Part shown: positions 5,843-11,692 of the stretch, piece after piece | Layout of the letters: each line of letters begins with the position of its first letter | Position numbering within the stretch: the stretch's first letter is position 1 | Assembly: GCA_000434195.1 (NCBI GenBank) | Contig: HF994404.1 | Span: 1-11,692 of the forward strand | DNA from: Clostridium sp. CAG:780 | GTDB lineage: Bacteria > Bacillota > Clostridia > TANB77 > CAG-508 | Length of the DNA stretch: 11,692 bases | Direction: 5' to 3' | Program-made: the position numbers and the translations under genes | The notes under the pieces: generated by a model | What the model saw: only the letters and a program-made list of their open reading frames with translations | The model's database searches: none | What the model was told of the DNA's origin: nothing

Positions 5843-7597
5843 ATGAAAGCAATAGAAATAAGAAATAAATATTTAAACTTTTTTAAAAGACATGGACATA
5901 GTGTAATTCCAAGTGCTCCATTAATACCAGAAAATGACCCTTCTGTATTATTTACAACAGCAGGAATGCAACCATTAGTACCATATCTTTTAGGAGAAAA
6001 ACATCCAGAAGGAACACGTCTAACAGATTTTCAAAAGTGTGTTAGAACAAACGATATAAATGAAGTAGGAGATAACAGACATTTAACATACTTCGAAATG
6101 CTTGGAAACTGGTCATTAGGAGATTATTTTAAAGAAGAATCAGTTGCAATGAGCTATGAATTCCTAACAAAAGAACTAGGTATTCCAGCAGAAAAAATAT
6201 CAGTAACTTGTTTTGCAGGAGATGAAGATTGCCCAAAAGACACAGTTACAGCAGAATGTTGGAAAAAAGCAGGAATTCCTGAAGAAAGAATATACTTCTT
6301 TGGAAAAGACGATAACTGGTGGATAGCAGGAGAAGAAGGACCTTGTGGACCAGATACAGAAATGTTCTATGATACAGGAAAAGAAAAATGTTCAGAAAAA
6401 TGTAATCCATCTTGTGGATGTGGAAAGTATGTGGAAATATGGAACAATGTATTTATGGAATACTTAAAAACATCTGATGGAAAATATCAAAAACTAAAAC
6501 AACAAAATGTAGACACAGGACTAGGACTAGAAAGAATGGCAATGCTATTACAAGGGAAGAAAACACCATTTGAGATAGAAATATTCAAACCTGTAATGGA
6601 CAAACTAGAAGAATTAGAAAAAGTAGATGACATAGCAAGCAGAAGAATAGTTGCAGAACATTTACGTTCTAGTATGATGATAATATTAGATGGTGGAATT
6701 CCAAGTAATGTAGATAGAGGATATATTTTAAGAAGATTAATTCGTAGAATGACAAGAAGACTAAGAAAACTACAAATAGACACAAATCAAATATCTACAT
6801 TAATAGACATTAGTATTGATGCACAAAAAGAGCTATATCCAGAATTGGAAACAAATAAAGAAAGAATTAAAACAGTAATAATAGAAGAAATCAATAAATT
6901 TGAAAAAACATTAGAGCGTGGAGAAAGAGAATTCAATAAAATAGTAAACAAATTAAAAGCAGAAAACAAAGACACAATATCAGGACAAGACTTATTTACA
7001 TTATACGAAACATATGGATTCCCACCAGAAGTAACTCAAGACCTAGCAGAAGAACAAGGTATAAAAATAGACAACACAGAATTTGATAGATTGTTCAAAG
7101 AGCACCAAGAAAAATCAAGAATGGGTAGTGAGCAAAAATTCAAAGGTGGACTATCAGGAAATGGAGAAATGGAAACAAAATATCATACAGCAACACACCT
7201 TTTAAACGCAGCTCTAAAACAAGTAATAGGAAAAGATGTACATCAAAAAGGATCAAACATCACACCAGAAAGAATGAGGTTTGACTTCAGCTGTGACCAT
7301 AAATTAACAGACGAAGAAAAGAAACAAGTAGAAGATTTAGTAAATAAATGGATAAATGAGGATTTACCGGTAACAATAGAAGAAATGAGCAAAGAAGATG
7401 CAATAAAATCAGGAGCTGAATGTATGTTCATAGAAAAATACCCTGATATAGTAACAGTATACTCAATAGGAGATGTTTCAAAAGAGTTATGTGGAGGACC
7501 TCACGTAAAAAATACAAAAGTACTTGGAACATTCAAGATAAAGAAAGAAGAAGCTTGCTCAGCTGGAGTAAGAAGAATAAAAGCTATATTAGAATAA
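5843..7597 (+). CDS. alaS: Alanyl-tRNA synthetase, short form without C-Ala domain
   Basis: Encodes a 584-residue class II alanyl-tRNA synthetase, which charges tRNA-Ala. From the 5843 start, motif 2 (RTNDINEVGDNRH, about 68-80), the catalytic tryptophan region and motif 3 (GLGLERMA, about 226-233) are intact. The tRNA recognition domain spans roughly 250-440. The editing domain has its zinc/catalytic set HTATH (H448, H452) and CGGPH (C550, H554). The protein ends right after GVRRIKAILE, where ordinary AlaRSs of about 870 residues continue with a coiled coil and the DHHA1/C-Ala domain. No remnant of that domain follows in any frame, so this looks like a natural short form, not a recent break. 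A cysteine cluster (C183, C187, C191, C193) inserted before the KYVEIWN segment may bind metal. The 5843 start follows GAGG (5831-5834); the ATG at 5810 lies in the promoter. A HIT hydrolase gene follows after 57 bases with no terminator. Confidence 0.93.
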   Translation: MKAIEIRNKYLNFFKRHGHSVIPSAPLIPENDPSVLFTTAGMQPLVPYLLGEKHPEGTRLTDFQKCVRTNDINEVGDNRHLTYFEMLGNWSLGDYFKEESVAMSYEFLTKELGIPAEKISVTCFAGDEDCPKDTVTAECWKKAGIPEERIYFFGKDDNWWIAGEEGPCGPDTEMFYDTGKEKCSEKCNPSCGCGKYVEIWNNVFMEYLKTSDGKYQKLKQQNVDTGLGLERMAMLLQGKKTPFEIEIFKPVMDKLEELEKVDDIASRRIVAEHLRSSMMIILDGGIPSNVDRGYILRRLIRRMTRRLRKLQIDTNQISTLIDISIDAQKELYPELETNKERIKTVIIEEINKFEKTLERGEREFNKIVNKLKAENKDTISGQDLFTLYETYGFPPEVTQDLAEEQGIKIDNTEFDRLFKEHQEKSRMGSEQKFKGGLSGNGEMETKYHTATHLLNAALKQVIGKDVHQKGSNITPERMRFDFSCDHKLTDEEKKQVEDLVNKWINEDLPVTIEEMSKEDAIKSGAECMFIEKYPDIVTVYSIGDVSKELCGGPHVKNTKVLGTFKIKKEEACSAGVRRIKAILE

Positions 7598-7640
7598 TCG
7601 CTAAATAAGAAAGCCTTTTTCTGGGCAAAAGATAAAAGTA

Positions 7641-7646
7641 AAGGAG
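7641..7646 (+). promoter_or_regulatory. Ribosome binding site of the HIT gene
   Basis: AAGGAG lies eight bases before the ATG at 7655. No promoter or terminator was recognised in the 57 bases after alaS, so translation probably occurs from the alaS transcript. Confidence 0.7.
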
Positions 7647-7654
7647 AATAAAAA

Positions 7655-7990
7655 ATGGAAGATTGTATATTTTGTAAAATAGTAAAGGGAGAAATACCAT
7701 CAACAAAGGTATATGAAGATGAAAATGTTTATGCATTCAAAGATATAAACCCAGCAGCTCCAATACATGTATTAGTTATACCAAAAGAGCATACAACAAA
7801 TATATTGGATACAAAACCAGAAACGATAGCAAAAATATTTGAAGCAATAAATAAAATAGCAGAGCAATTAGGAATAGACAAAGATGGATTTAGAGTAATT
7901 AACAACTGCGGAAAGGATGCAGGACAAGAAGTAATGCACGTACACTTCCATATGTTAGCAGGTAGAGTATTAGGACCAAAAATAATATAA
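7655..7990 (+). CDS. HIT-family (HINT-type) nucleotide hydrolase
   Basis: A complete 111-residue HIT-domain protein of the HINT branch. These are small cytoplasmic dimers that hydrolyse nucleoside phosphoramidates and aminoacyl-adenylates. The histidine triad HVHFHML is at residues 95-101, with H97 in the position of the family's nucleophile. C4 and C7 in the opening CIFC, together with H46 and H95, match the zinc-binding set seen in many bacterial HINT proteins. The conserved NPAAPIHVLVIPKEH segment is at 32-46, and FRVINNCGKDAGQEV at 79-93. The family's usual C-terminal end GRVLGPKI is present, so nothing is missing. It shares an apparent transcription unit with alaS. HINT enzymes are known to act on aminoacyl-AMP made by tRNA synthetases, so a functional link is possible, but this is inference. 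Confidence 0.93.
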   Translation: MEDCIFCKIVKGEIPSTKVYEDENVYAFKDINPAAPIHVLVIPKEHTTNILDTKPETIAKIFEAINKIAEQLGIDKDGFRVINNCGKDAGQEVMHVHFHMLAGRVLGPKII

Positions 7991-7997
7991 AAAATGA

Positions 7998-8026
7998 TAT
8001 GCAAAACAAATAAAATATGTTATAAT
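7998..8026 (+). promoter_or_regulatory. Probable sortase promoter (extended -10)
   Basis: A perfect TATAAT (8021-8026) is preceded by TGT, an extended -10. The -35 candidate TATGCA (7998-8003, 17-base spacer) is poor, as often happens with extended -10 promoters. Transcription would start near 8033, about 33 bases before the GTG start of the sortase gene. Confidence 0.55.
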
Positions 8027-8065
8027 TGAAGTAGAGATTTTTAGAGTATTAAAGGAGGAACAAAA

Positions 8066-8734
8066 GTGGAAAAGAAATATGGAAAAGTTTTAACAATAGT
8101 ATTGATAATTGTTGTAATAGCAGTTTTAATATTGATATGCTTCTTAGGAATAGATGTCATTAAAAGATTTACTCACAAAAACACACAGACAGATATATTA
8201 AATCAATATGAAAACATGACAGACCATACAGAAAATAAAGAAGAAAATGTTTTAGAAAACATAGAAATTCCAATGTTGAACGAAGAACCAAGAGACAATG
8301 GAAACACATCAACAGGTGGAGATAAAAAAATAACATATAAAGGCTATTCAGTAGTAGGAAGAATAGAAATTCCAACAATAAACTTATCATATGTAATACT
8401 AGATAAGGCAACACCATCTTCAATAGAAGCATCAGTAGCAGTTTCTTATGGACCAGGTCCTAACAAAATAGGAAACACCGTAATAGTAGGACACAACTAC
8501 AGAAATGGTTCATTCTTCGGAAACAACGACAAGTTACAAATAGGAGATAAGGTATATATAACAGACAACTCTGGAACAAAAATAAAATACAACATTTATA
8601 ACATATATGAAACAAGTCCAGATGATGGCGATTACATGGTAAGAGATACAAATGGAAAAAGAGAGATATCTCTATCAACATGTACAGACAACTCAAAAGC
8701 AAGATTAATAATATGGGCTGTTGAAGAAAATTAG
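8066..8734 (+). CDS. Membrane-anchored sortase
   Basis: A 222-residue sortase, a cysteine transpeptidase that cleaves a sorting signal and links surface proteins to the cell wall or to each other. One N-terminal membrane segment (about 8-30, with no cleavage site) anchors it with the catalytic domain outside. A polar linker rich in Asn, Glu and Thr runs to about residue 90, and the sortase beta-barrel covers about 93-220. The catalytic triad is visible: H143 in VGHNYRNG, C206 in LSTC and R213 in ARLII. The class is uncertain; overall shape and size fit the B, D or E types better than pilus class C. The start is GTG, supported by AAGGAGG (8052-8058) seven bases upstream. No LPXTG-type substrate is encoded in the window, so it is probably a general sortase acting on targets elsewhere. 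It has its own promoter and stands alone. Confidence 0.9.
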   Translation: MEKKYGKVLTIVLIIVVIAVLILICFLGIDVIKRFTHKNTQTDILNQYENMTDHTENKEENVLENIEIPMLNEEPRDNGNTSTGGDKKITYKGYSVVGRIEIPTINLSYVILDKATPSSIEASVAVSYGPGPNKIGNTVIVGHNYRNGSFFGNNDKLQIGDKVYITDNSGTKIKYNIYNIYETSPDDGDYMVRDTNGKREISLSTCTDNSKARLIIWAVEEN

Positions 8735-8763
8735 TAAATTTTAAAGAAAATTGAGTTTACTAG

Positions 8764-8793
8764 TTGACAAAACTATATAAAATGAGGTAAAAT
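8764..8793 (+). promoter_or_regulatory. Promoter of the tRNA-His/tRNA-Gln unit
   Basis: A perfect TTGACA (8764-8769) and TAAAAT (8788-8793) are separated by 18 bases. They lie 29 bases after the sortase stop and 35 before the first tRNA. Transcription would start near 8800, so the RNA would begin within or at the edge of the hairpin at 8798-8819. Confidence 0.65.
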
Positions 8794-8797
8794 AGAT

Positions 8798-8819
8798 AAT
8801 GCGTTCGGTATAACGTATT
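8798..8819 (+). other. Small hairpin at the 5' end of the tRNA precursor
   Basis: AATGCGTT (8798-8805) can pair with AACGTATT (8812-8819) through 8 bp including one G-U pair, around a 6-base loop. No T-run follows, so it is not a terminator. It ends eight bases before tRNA-His and could mark or protect the precursor's 5' end; that role is inference. Confidence 0.45.
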
Positions 8820-8827
8820 ACCTAAAT

Positions 8828-8905
8828 GGTGGATTTAGCGTAGTTGGTTAACGCGCCAGTTTGTGGCACTGGAGATCATGGGTTCGAGTCCCATATTCCA
8901 CCCCA
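8828..8905 (+). tRNA. tRNA-His (GUG)
   Basis: The cloverleaf folds by hand. The acceptor strand is 8829-8835 with 8895-8901. The D stem is GCGT/ACGC, the anticodon stem CCAGT/ACTGG, and the T stem ATGGG/CCCAT. The seven-base anticodon loop has GTG at 8863-8865. The G at 8828 would be the histidine-specific G-1, opposite C73 (8902), and CCA is encoded at 8903-8905. The acceptor stem has one T-T mismatch, at pair 6-67 (8834 and 8896). Confidence 0.93.
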
Positions 8906-8921
8906 GTTTTATATTACATAT

Positions 8922-8996
8922 TGGGCTGTAGCCAAGCGGTAAGGCACATGACTTTGACTCATGCATGCGCTAGTTCGAATCTAGCCAGCCCAACCA
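8922..8996 (+). tRNA. tRNA-Gln (UUG)
   Basis: A complete cloverleaf with no mismatch. The acceptor is TGGGCTG/CAGCCCA, the D stem GCC/GGC, the anticodon stem CATGA/TCATG with TTG at 8954-8956, and the T stem GCTAG/CTAGC. The discriminator is A (8993) and CCA is encoded (8994-8996). It begins 16 bases after tRNA-His and is probably transcribed with it. Confidence 0.96.
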
Positions 8997-9002
8997 TAAA
9001 AT

Positions 9003-9056
9003 AAAAATTATCTAGTTAAACTCTTTTGAGATTTAAATATGATAATTTTTTATTTT
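9003..9056 (+). terminator. AT-rich terminator-like hairpin after the tRNAs
   Basis: AAAAATTATC (9003-9012) pairs perfectly with GATAATTTTT (9041-9050). An inner hairpin AAACTC/GAG(A)TTT around TTTT can form within the loop. T-rich DNA (9046-9056, interrupted by one A) follows. The outer stem has only one G-C pair, so termination may be weak. It could instead be a leader structure of the CapA-like gene, for which I found no clear promoter of its own. Confidence 0.4.
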
Positions 9057-9085
9057 TATATGAAAACATGCAGAAGGAAAGAAAT

Positions 9086-10351
9086 ATGAGAAACAGAAGA
9101 AATACCAGAAAAAGAAATAGTGTATTAGATACCATAACCAACAAAAGCTTTATTATAATTTGCGTTATACTAATAGCAATAATTGTAATATCAACCACAT
9201 TTATCAAATATAGACAATACCAAGACAAAAAGCTAATAGCTAAACAAGCGGAAGAATTAGCCAAGCAGACAGAAGAAATATTTACAGCAATGGAATACAC
9301 TCTTAAAAATCCAGAAGAAAGTTCAACCGGAGAAATAAGAAGAACAACTGCAAAAATTGCAGCAGTAGGAGATATTTTATGTCAGATGGACATGATAGAA
9401 GATGCACAAACAGAGGATGGATATGACTTTAGCCATATATTTTCGGGAATTAATAAATTTATAAATACTGCAGATATAAAACTGGGAACAATGGAAACAA
9501 ACTTTGTAGAAGGAAATCTCTCTGGAGTAAAAAAATATAATTCACCAATAGAATTTCTTCAAGCAGTAAAACAATCAGGAATAAATCTGGTATCAGTAGC
9601 ACATAACCACGCATTAGACTATGGAGAAGATGGTTTAAACACAACAGTAGAAAAAATAAAAGAACAAGATATAACCATTACAGGATTAAAAGAAAATCCA
9701 GAATTTACTGGAACAATAAAAGAAATCAGAGGGATAAAGATTGCCTTTTTAGGTTATACATATGGTTTGAGCAATGAGAATGAATTGTCAGAAGAAGTAA
9801 AAGCAAAAGCCAATATTTATTCAGAAGAGTTAGCTCAAAAAGACATAGAATACGCAAAAGCTAATTCGAATTATATAATAGCAATAATGCACTGGGGAGA
9901 CGTAAATAAATCAGAGATAACAGATTATCAAAGAGAAATTACAGGATTCTTAGTAAACAATGGTGTAGATATGATATTAGGTTCACATCCATCAGTTGTG
10001 GAACCTATGGAAATCATTCAAAACAGTGAAGGAAGAAATATATTAGTAGCTTATTCATTAGGAAACTACATATCATCACTAAAATATGAAAATGCTGATG
10101 TTGAGCTAATTCTAAACATTCAAATAGCAAAAACTACTGATTCTGATAAGGCTGTATTAGAAAAAGTAGATTATACACCAATATATGTTCTAGATAATGG
10201 AAAAAAAGCAGAAAATAGATTTGAATTAACAGATATGAAACAATTAGCATTAGATTATGCAAATGGAGATACTAGTAGAATAACGAGAAAAACATATGAT
10301 CAATTAGTTAAGAAATTAGAAAATTTACAAAGAATAGTTAATAACAAGTAA
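9086..10351 (+). CDS. CapA-family membrane-anchored metallophosphatase-like protein
   Basis: From the chosen start this is a 421-residue protein of the CapA/PGA_cap family, related to calcineurin-like phosphoesterases and named after the poly-gamma-glutamate capsule protein CapA. A very basic N-terminus (MRNRRNTRKR) precedes one membrane segment (about 21-40), then a charged linker to about 85, then the extracytoplasmic domain. Family motifs are VGDIL with D96, METNF at 136-140, VAHNHALDYGEDG at 171-183, HWGD at 269-272 and GSHPSVVEP at 299-307. These supply the metal-binding Asp, Asn and His residues. No capB, capC or capE partner adjoins it, so a capsule role is not shown. It may act on another envelope polymer. 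The start at 9086 has AAGGA (9074-9078) seven bases upstream. In-frame TTG at 9026 and ATG at 9068 lack such a site. rimO follows immediately. Confidence 0.85.
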   Translation: MRNRRNTRKRNSVLDTITNKSFIIICVILIAIIVISTTFIKYRQYQDKKLIAKQAEELAKQTEEIFTAMEYTLKNPEESSTGEIRRTTAKIAAVGDILCQMDMIEDAQTEDGYDFSHIFSGINKFINTADIKLGTMETNFVEGNLSGVKKYNSPIEFLQAVKQSGINLVSVAHNHALDYGEDGLNTTVEKIKEQDITITGLKENPEFTGTIKEIRGIKIAFLGYTYGLSNENELSEEVKAKANIYSEELAQKDIEYAKANSNYIIAIMHWGDVNKSEITDYQREITGFLVNNGVDMILGSHPSVVEPMEIIQNSEGRNILVAYSLGNYISSLKYENADVELILNIQIAKTTDSDKAVLEKVDYTPIYVLDNGKKAENRFELTDMKQLALDYANGDTSRITRKTYDQLVKKLENLQRIVNNK

Positions 10352-10362
10352 GGATGGAAAAA

Positions 10363-11691
10363 ATGAAAGTAGGATTTGTATCACTAGGATGTAGCAAAAA
10401 TTTAATAGACACAGAAATGATGATAGGTGTATTTAAAAACAATGGATTTACAATAGTAAACAATCCACAAACAGCAGACATAATTGTAATAAACACTTGT
10501 GGATTTATTGAACCAGCAAAGGAAGAAGCAATAAACACAATATTAGAAATGGCTGAATACAAAAAAACAGGAAAGTGTAAAATATTAGTAGCAACAGGAT
10601 GTCTTGTAGAAAGATATAAAGAAGAGCTAGAAAAAGCACTTCCAGAAGTTGATATTTTCTTAAAATATAGCGACTATGCAGAAGAAAAAGGAAAATCAGC
10701 AGAAGTATTTGCCAAAGTACTAAAAAAGATTGCAGAAAATATAGAAGTAGAAAAATCAGAATTAGACTTTATGGACAGAGTTATAACAACTGGAAACAAT
10801 TATGCATATCTAAGAATTGCAGAAGGATGTAGCAACAGATGTACATATTGTGCAATTCCATATATAAGAGGAGCATTTGTTAGCAGAAAAATAGAAGATA
10901 TATTAGAAGAAGCGGAAATGCTAGTAAAATCAGGAAGAAAAGAACTAATACTAATAGCACAAGATACTTCAAAATATGGAGTAGATATATATGGAAAACC
11001 ACAGCTTGCCAAACTTCTAACAGAACTATGTAAAATAAAAAATTTAAAATGGATTAGATTTTTATATACATATCCAGAAGACATTACAGATGGGCTAATA
11101 GAAGTAGTAAAAAAGGAAGATAAAATATGCAAATACTTTGATATGCCAATACAACACATTTCGGATAGAGTCTTAAAAAGAATGAACAGAAAGTGTACAG
11201 GAGAAAGCATTAGAAAGGTAATAGAAAAACTAAGAAAAGAAATCCCGAATGTAATAATTAGAACAACTGTAATGGTTGGATTCCCAGGAGAAACAAACGA
11301 AGACTTTGAAGAATTATATAACTTTATCAAAGAAGCTAAATTTGATAAGCTAGGAGCATTTTCTTACTCAAAAGAAGATGGGACGCCAGCTTCAAGACTA
11401 AAAGAGCAAATACATCCAATGACTAAAAAATCTAGATATAATAAAATAATGAAACTACAAAAAGAACTATCAAAACAAAATGAACAAAAATTACTAGGAA
11501 GAGAATTAGAAATCTTAATAGAAGATATGAGCTTTGATAAAAAATACTATGTAGGAAGAAGCTATATGGATGTACCAGAAATAGATGGAGTAGCATATAT
11601 CAAGAACAATACAGACCAAAACTTAATAGGACAATACATAAAAGCAAAAGTAGTAGAAGTAAAAGACTATGACGTAATATGCCAAATGTAA
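10363..11691 (+). CDS. rimO: Ribosomal protein S12 methylthiotransferase RimO
   Basis: A complete 442-residue radical-SAM methylthiotransferase. RimO adds a methylthio group to the beta-carbon of a conserved aspartate of ribosomal protein S12, near the decoding centre. It opens with MKVGFVSLGCSKNLIDTE, the RimO-type signature. Cluster cysteines of the N-terminal domain are at 10, 46 and 80. The radical-SAM triad is C156, C160 and C163 in CSNRCTYC, followed by AIPYIRG. The TRAM domain occupies about the last 65 residues. LKRMNRK and VGFPGET are shared with MtaB. The start at 10363 has TAAGGA (10349-10354) eight bases upstream. The in-frame ATG at 10354 would overlap that site with no spacing and is rejected. 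The site overlaps the stop codon of the CapA-like gene, so the two are probably co-transcribed and translationally coupled. The TAA stop is at the very end of the window. Confidence 0.94.
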   Translation: MKVGFVSLGCSKNLIDTEMMIGVFKNNGFTIVNNPQTADIIVINTCGFIEPAKEEAINTILEMAEYKKTGKCKILVATGCLVERYKEELEKALPEVDIFLKYSDYAEEKGKSAEVFAKVLKKIAENIEVEKSELDFMDRVITTGNNYAYLRIAEGCSNRCTYCAIPYIRGAFVSRKIEDILEEAEMLVKSGRKELILIAQDTSKYGVDIYGKPQLAKLLTELCKIKNLKWIRFLYTYPEDITDGLIEVVKKEDKICKYFDMPIQHISDRVLKRMNRKCTGESIRKVIEKLRKEIPNVIIRTTVMVGFPGETNEDFEELYNFIKEAKFDKLGAFSYSKEDGTPASRLKEQIHPMTKKSRYNKIMKLQKELSKQNEQKLLGRELEILIEDMSFDKKYYVGRSYMDVPEIDGVAYIKNNTDQNLIGQYIKAKVVEVKDYDVICQM

Positions 11692-11692
11692 A

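Noticed and set aside
7610..7636. GCC/GGC or CTTTT/AAAAG pairing between alaS and the HIT gene as a terminator
   Set aside because: The stems are three to five base pairs and mutually exclusive, with no downstream T-run.
8737..8752. Hairpin AATTTT/AAAATT after the sortase as a terminator
   Set aside because: It is only six A-T pairs with no following T-run, so it is not credible as an intrinsic terminator.
9026..9085. A longer N-terminus for the CapA-like protein (TTG at 9026 or ATG at 9068)
   Set aside because: Neither start has a ribosome binding site and the region contains the AT-rich hairpin; the ATG at 9086 has a well-spaced AAGGA.
10800..11330. A 176-codon minus-strand reading frame opposite rimO
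   Set aside because: The Ser/Leu/Ile-rich translation is a shadow of rimO; no ribosome binding site or family motif was seen.
1..11692. CRISPR arrays, insertion sequences, phage or plasmid genes, toxin-antitoxin pairs, riboswitches of known class
   Set aside because: Reading both strands showed no direct repeat arrays, transposase or integrase motifs, or recognisable riboswitch cores; almost all of the window is accounted for by housekeeping genes and short spacers.

Overview
The window looks like a chromosomal housekeeping stretch from a low-GC Gram-positive bacterium, most likely an uncultured member of the Clostridia. The reasons are very AT-rich DNA, heavy use of AGA and ATA codons, strong AGGAGG-type ribosome binding sites, a sortase, the rpsO-pnp order, and two radical-SAM methylthiotransferases of the MtaB and RimO types. 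UGG encodes Trp throughout and reading with the standard bacterial code gives intact proteins. All nine protein genes and both tRNA genes lie on the + strand. No mobile element, CRISPR array or phage gene was seen.

Layout. (1) 2-415: the 3' end of a repeat-containing, probably cell-surface protein (GLUG-like repeats). (2) 422-4394: an RNA-biology block. An extended -10 promoter and a foldable leader precede rpsO (ribosomal protein S15). A moderate terminator follows, then a strongly self-complementary intergenic region, pnp (polynucleotide phosphorylase), and a processive family-2 glycosyltransferase 21 bases downstream, closed by a strong intrinsic terminator. (3) 4418-5791: mtaB (tRNA ms2t6A synthesis) with its own promoter. 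(4) 5792-7990: alaS and a HIT-family hydrolase gene in one probable transcription unit. The alanyl-tRNA synthetase is a natural short form that stops right after the editing domain. (5) 8018-8734: a membrane-anchored sortase with its own promoter. (6) 8764-8996: a promoter, a 5' hairpin, tRNA-His(GUG) and tRNA-Gln(UUG). (7) 9003-11691: a weak terminator-like hairpin, a CapA-family membrane-anchored protein, and rimO (ribosomal protein S12 methylthiotransferase), whose ribosome binding site overlaps the capA-like stop codon.

Most of the genes serve translation and RNA turnover: S15, PNPase, tRNA modification, tRNA charging, the tRNAs themselves and ribosome modification. The glycosyltransferase, sortase and CapA-like protein serve the cell envelope. 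The translation start was moved downstream from the longest reading frame for alaS (5843), the CapA-like gene (9086) and rimO (10363), because promoter and ribosome-binding signals require it.

I did not find a convincing new multi-gene system. The points most worth checking are the self-complementary region upstream of pnp, a possible pseudoknot in the rpsO leader, and the short AlaRS paired with a HIT hydrolase. All RNA folds were worked out by hand, and functional claims rest on motif recognition, not on database searches.
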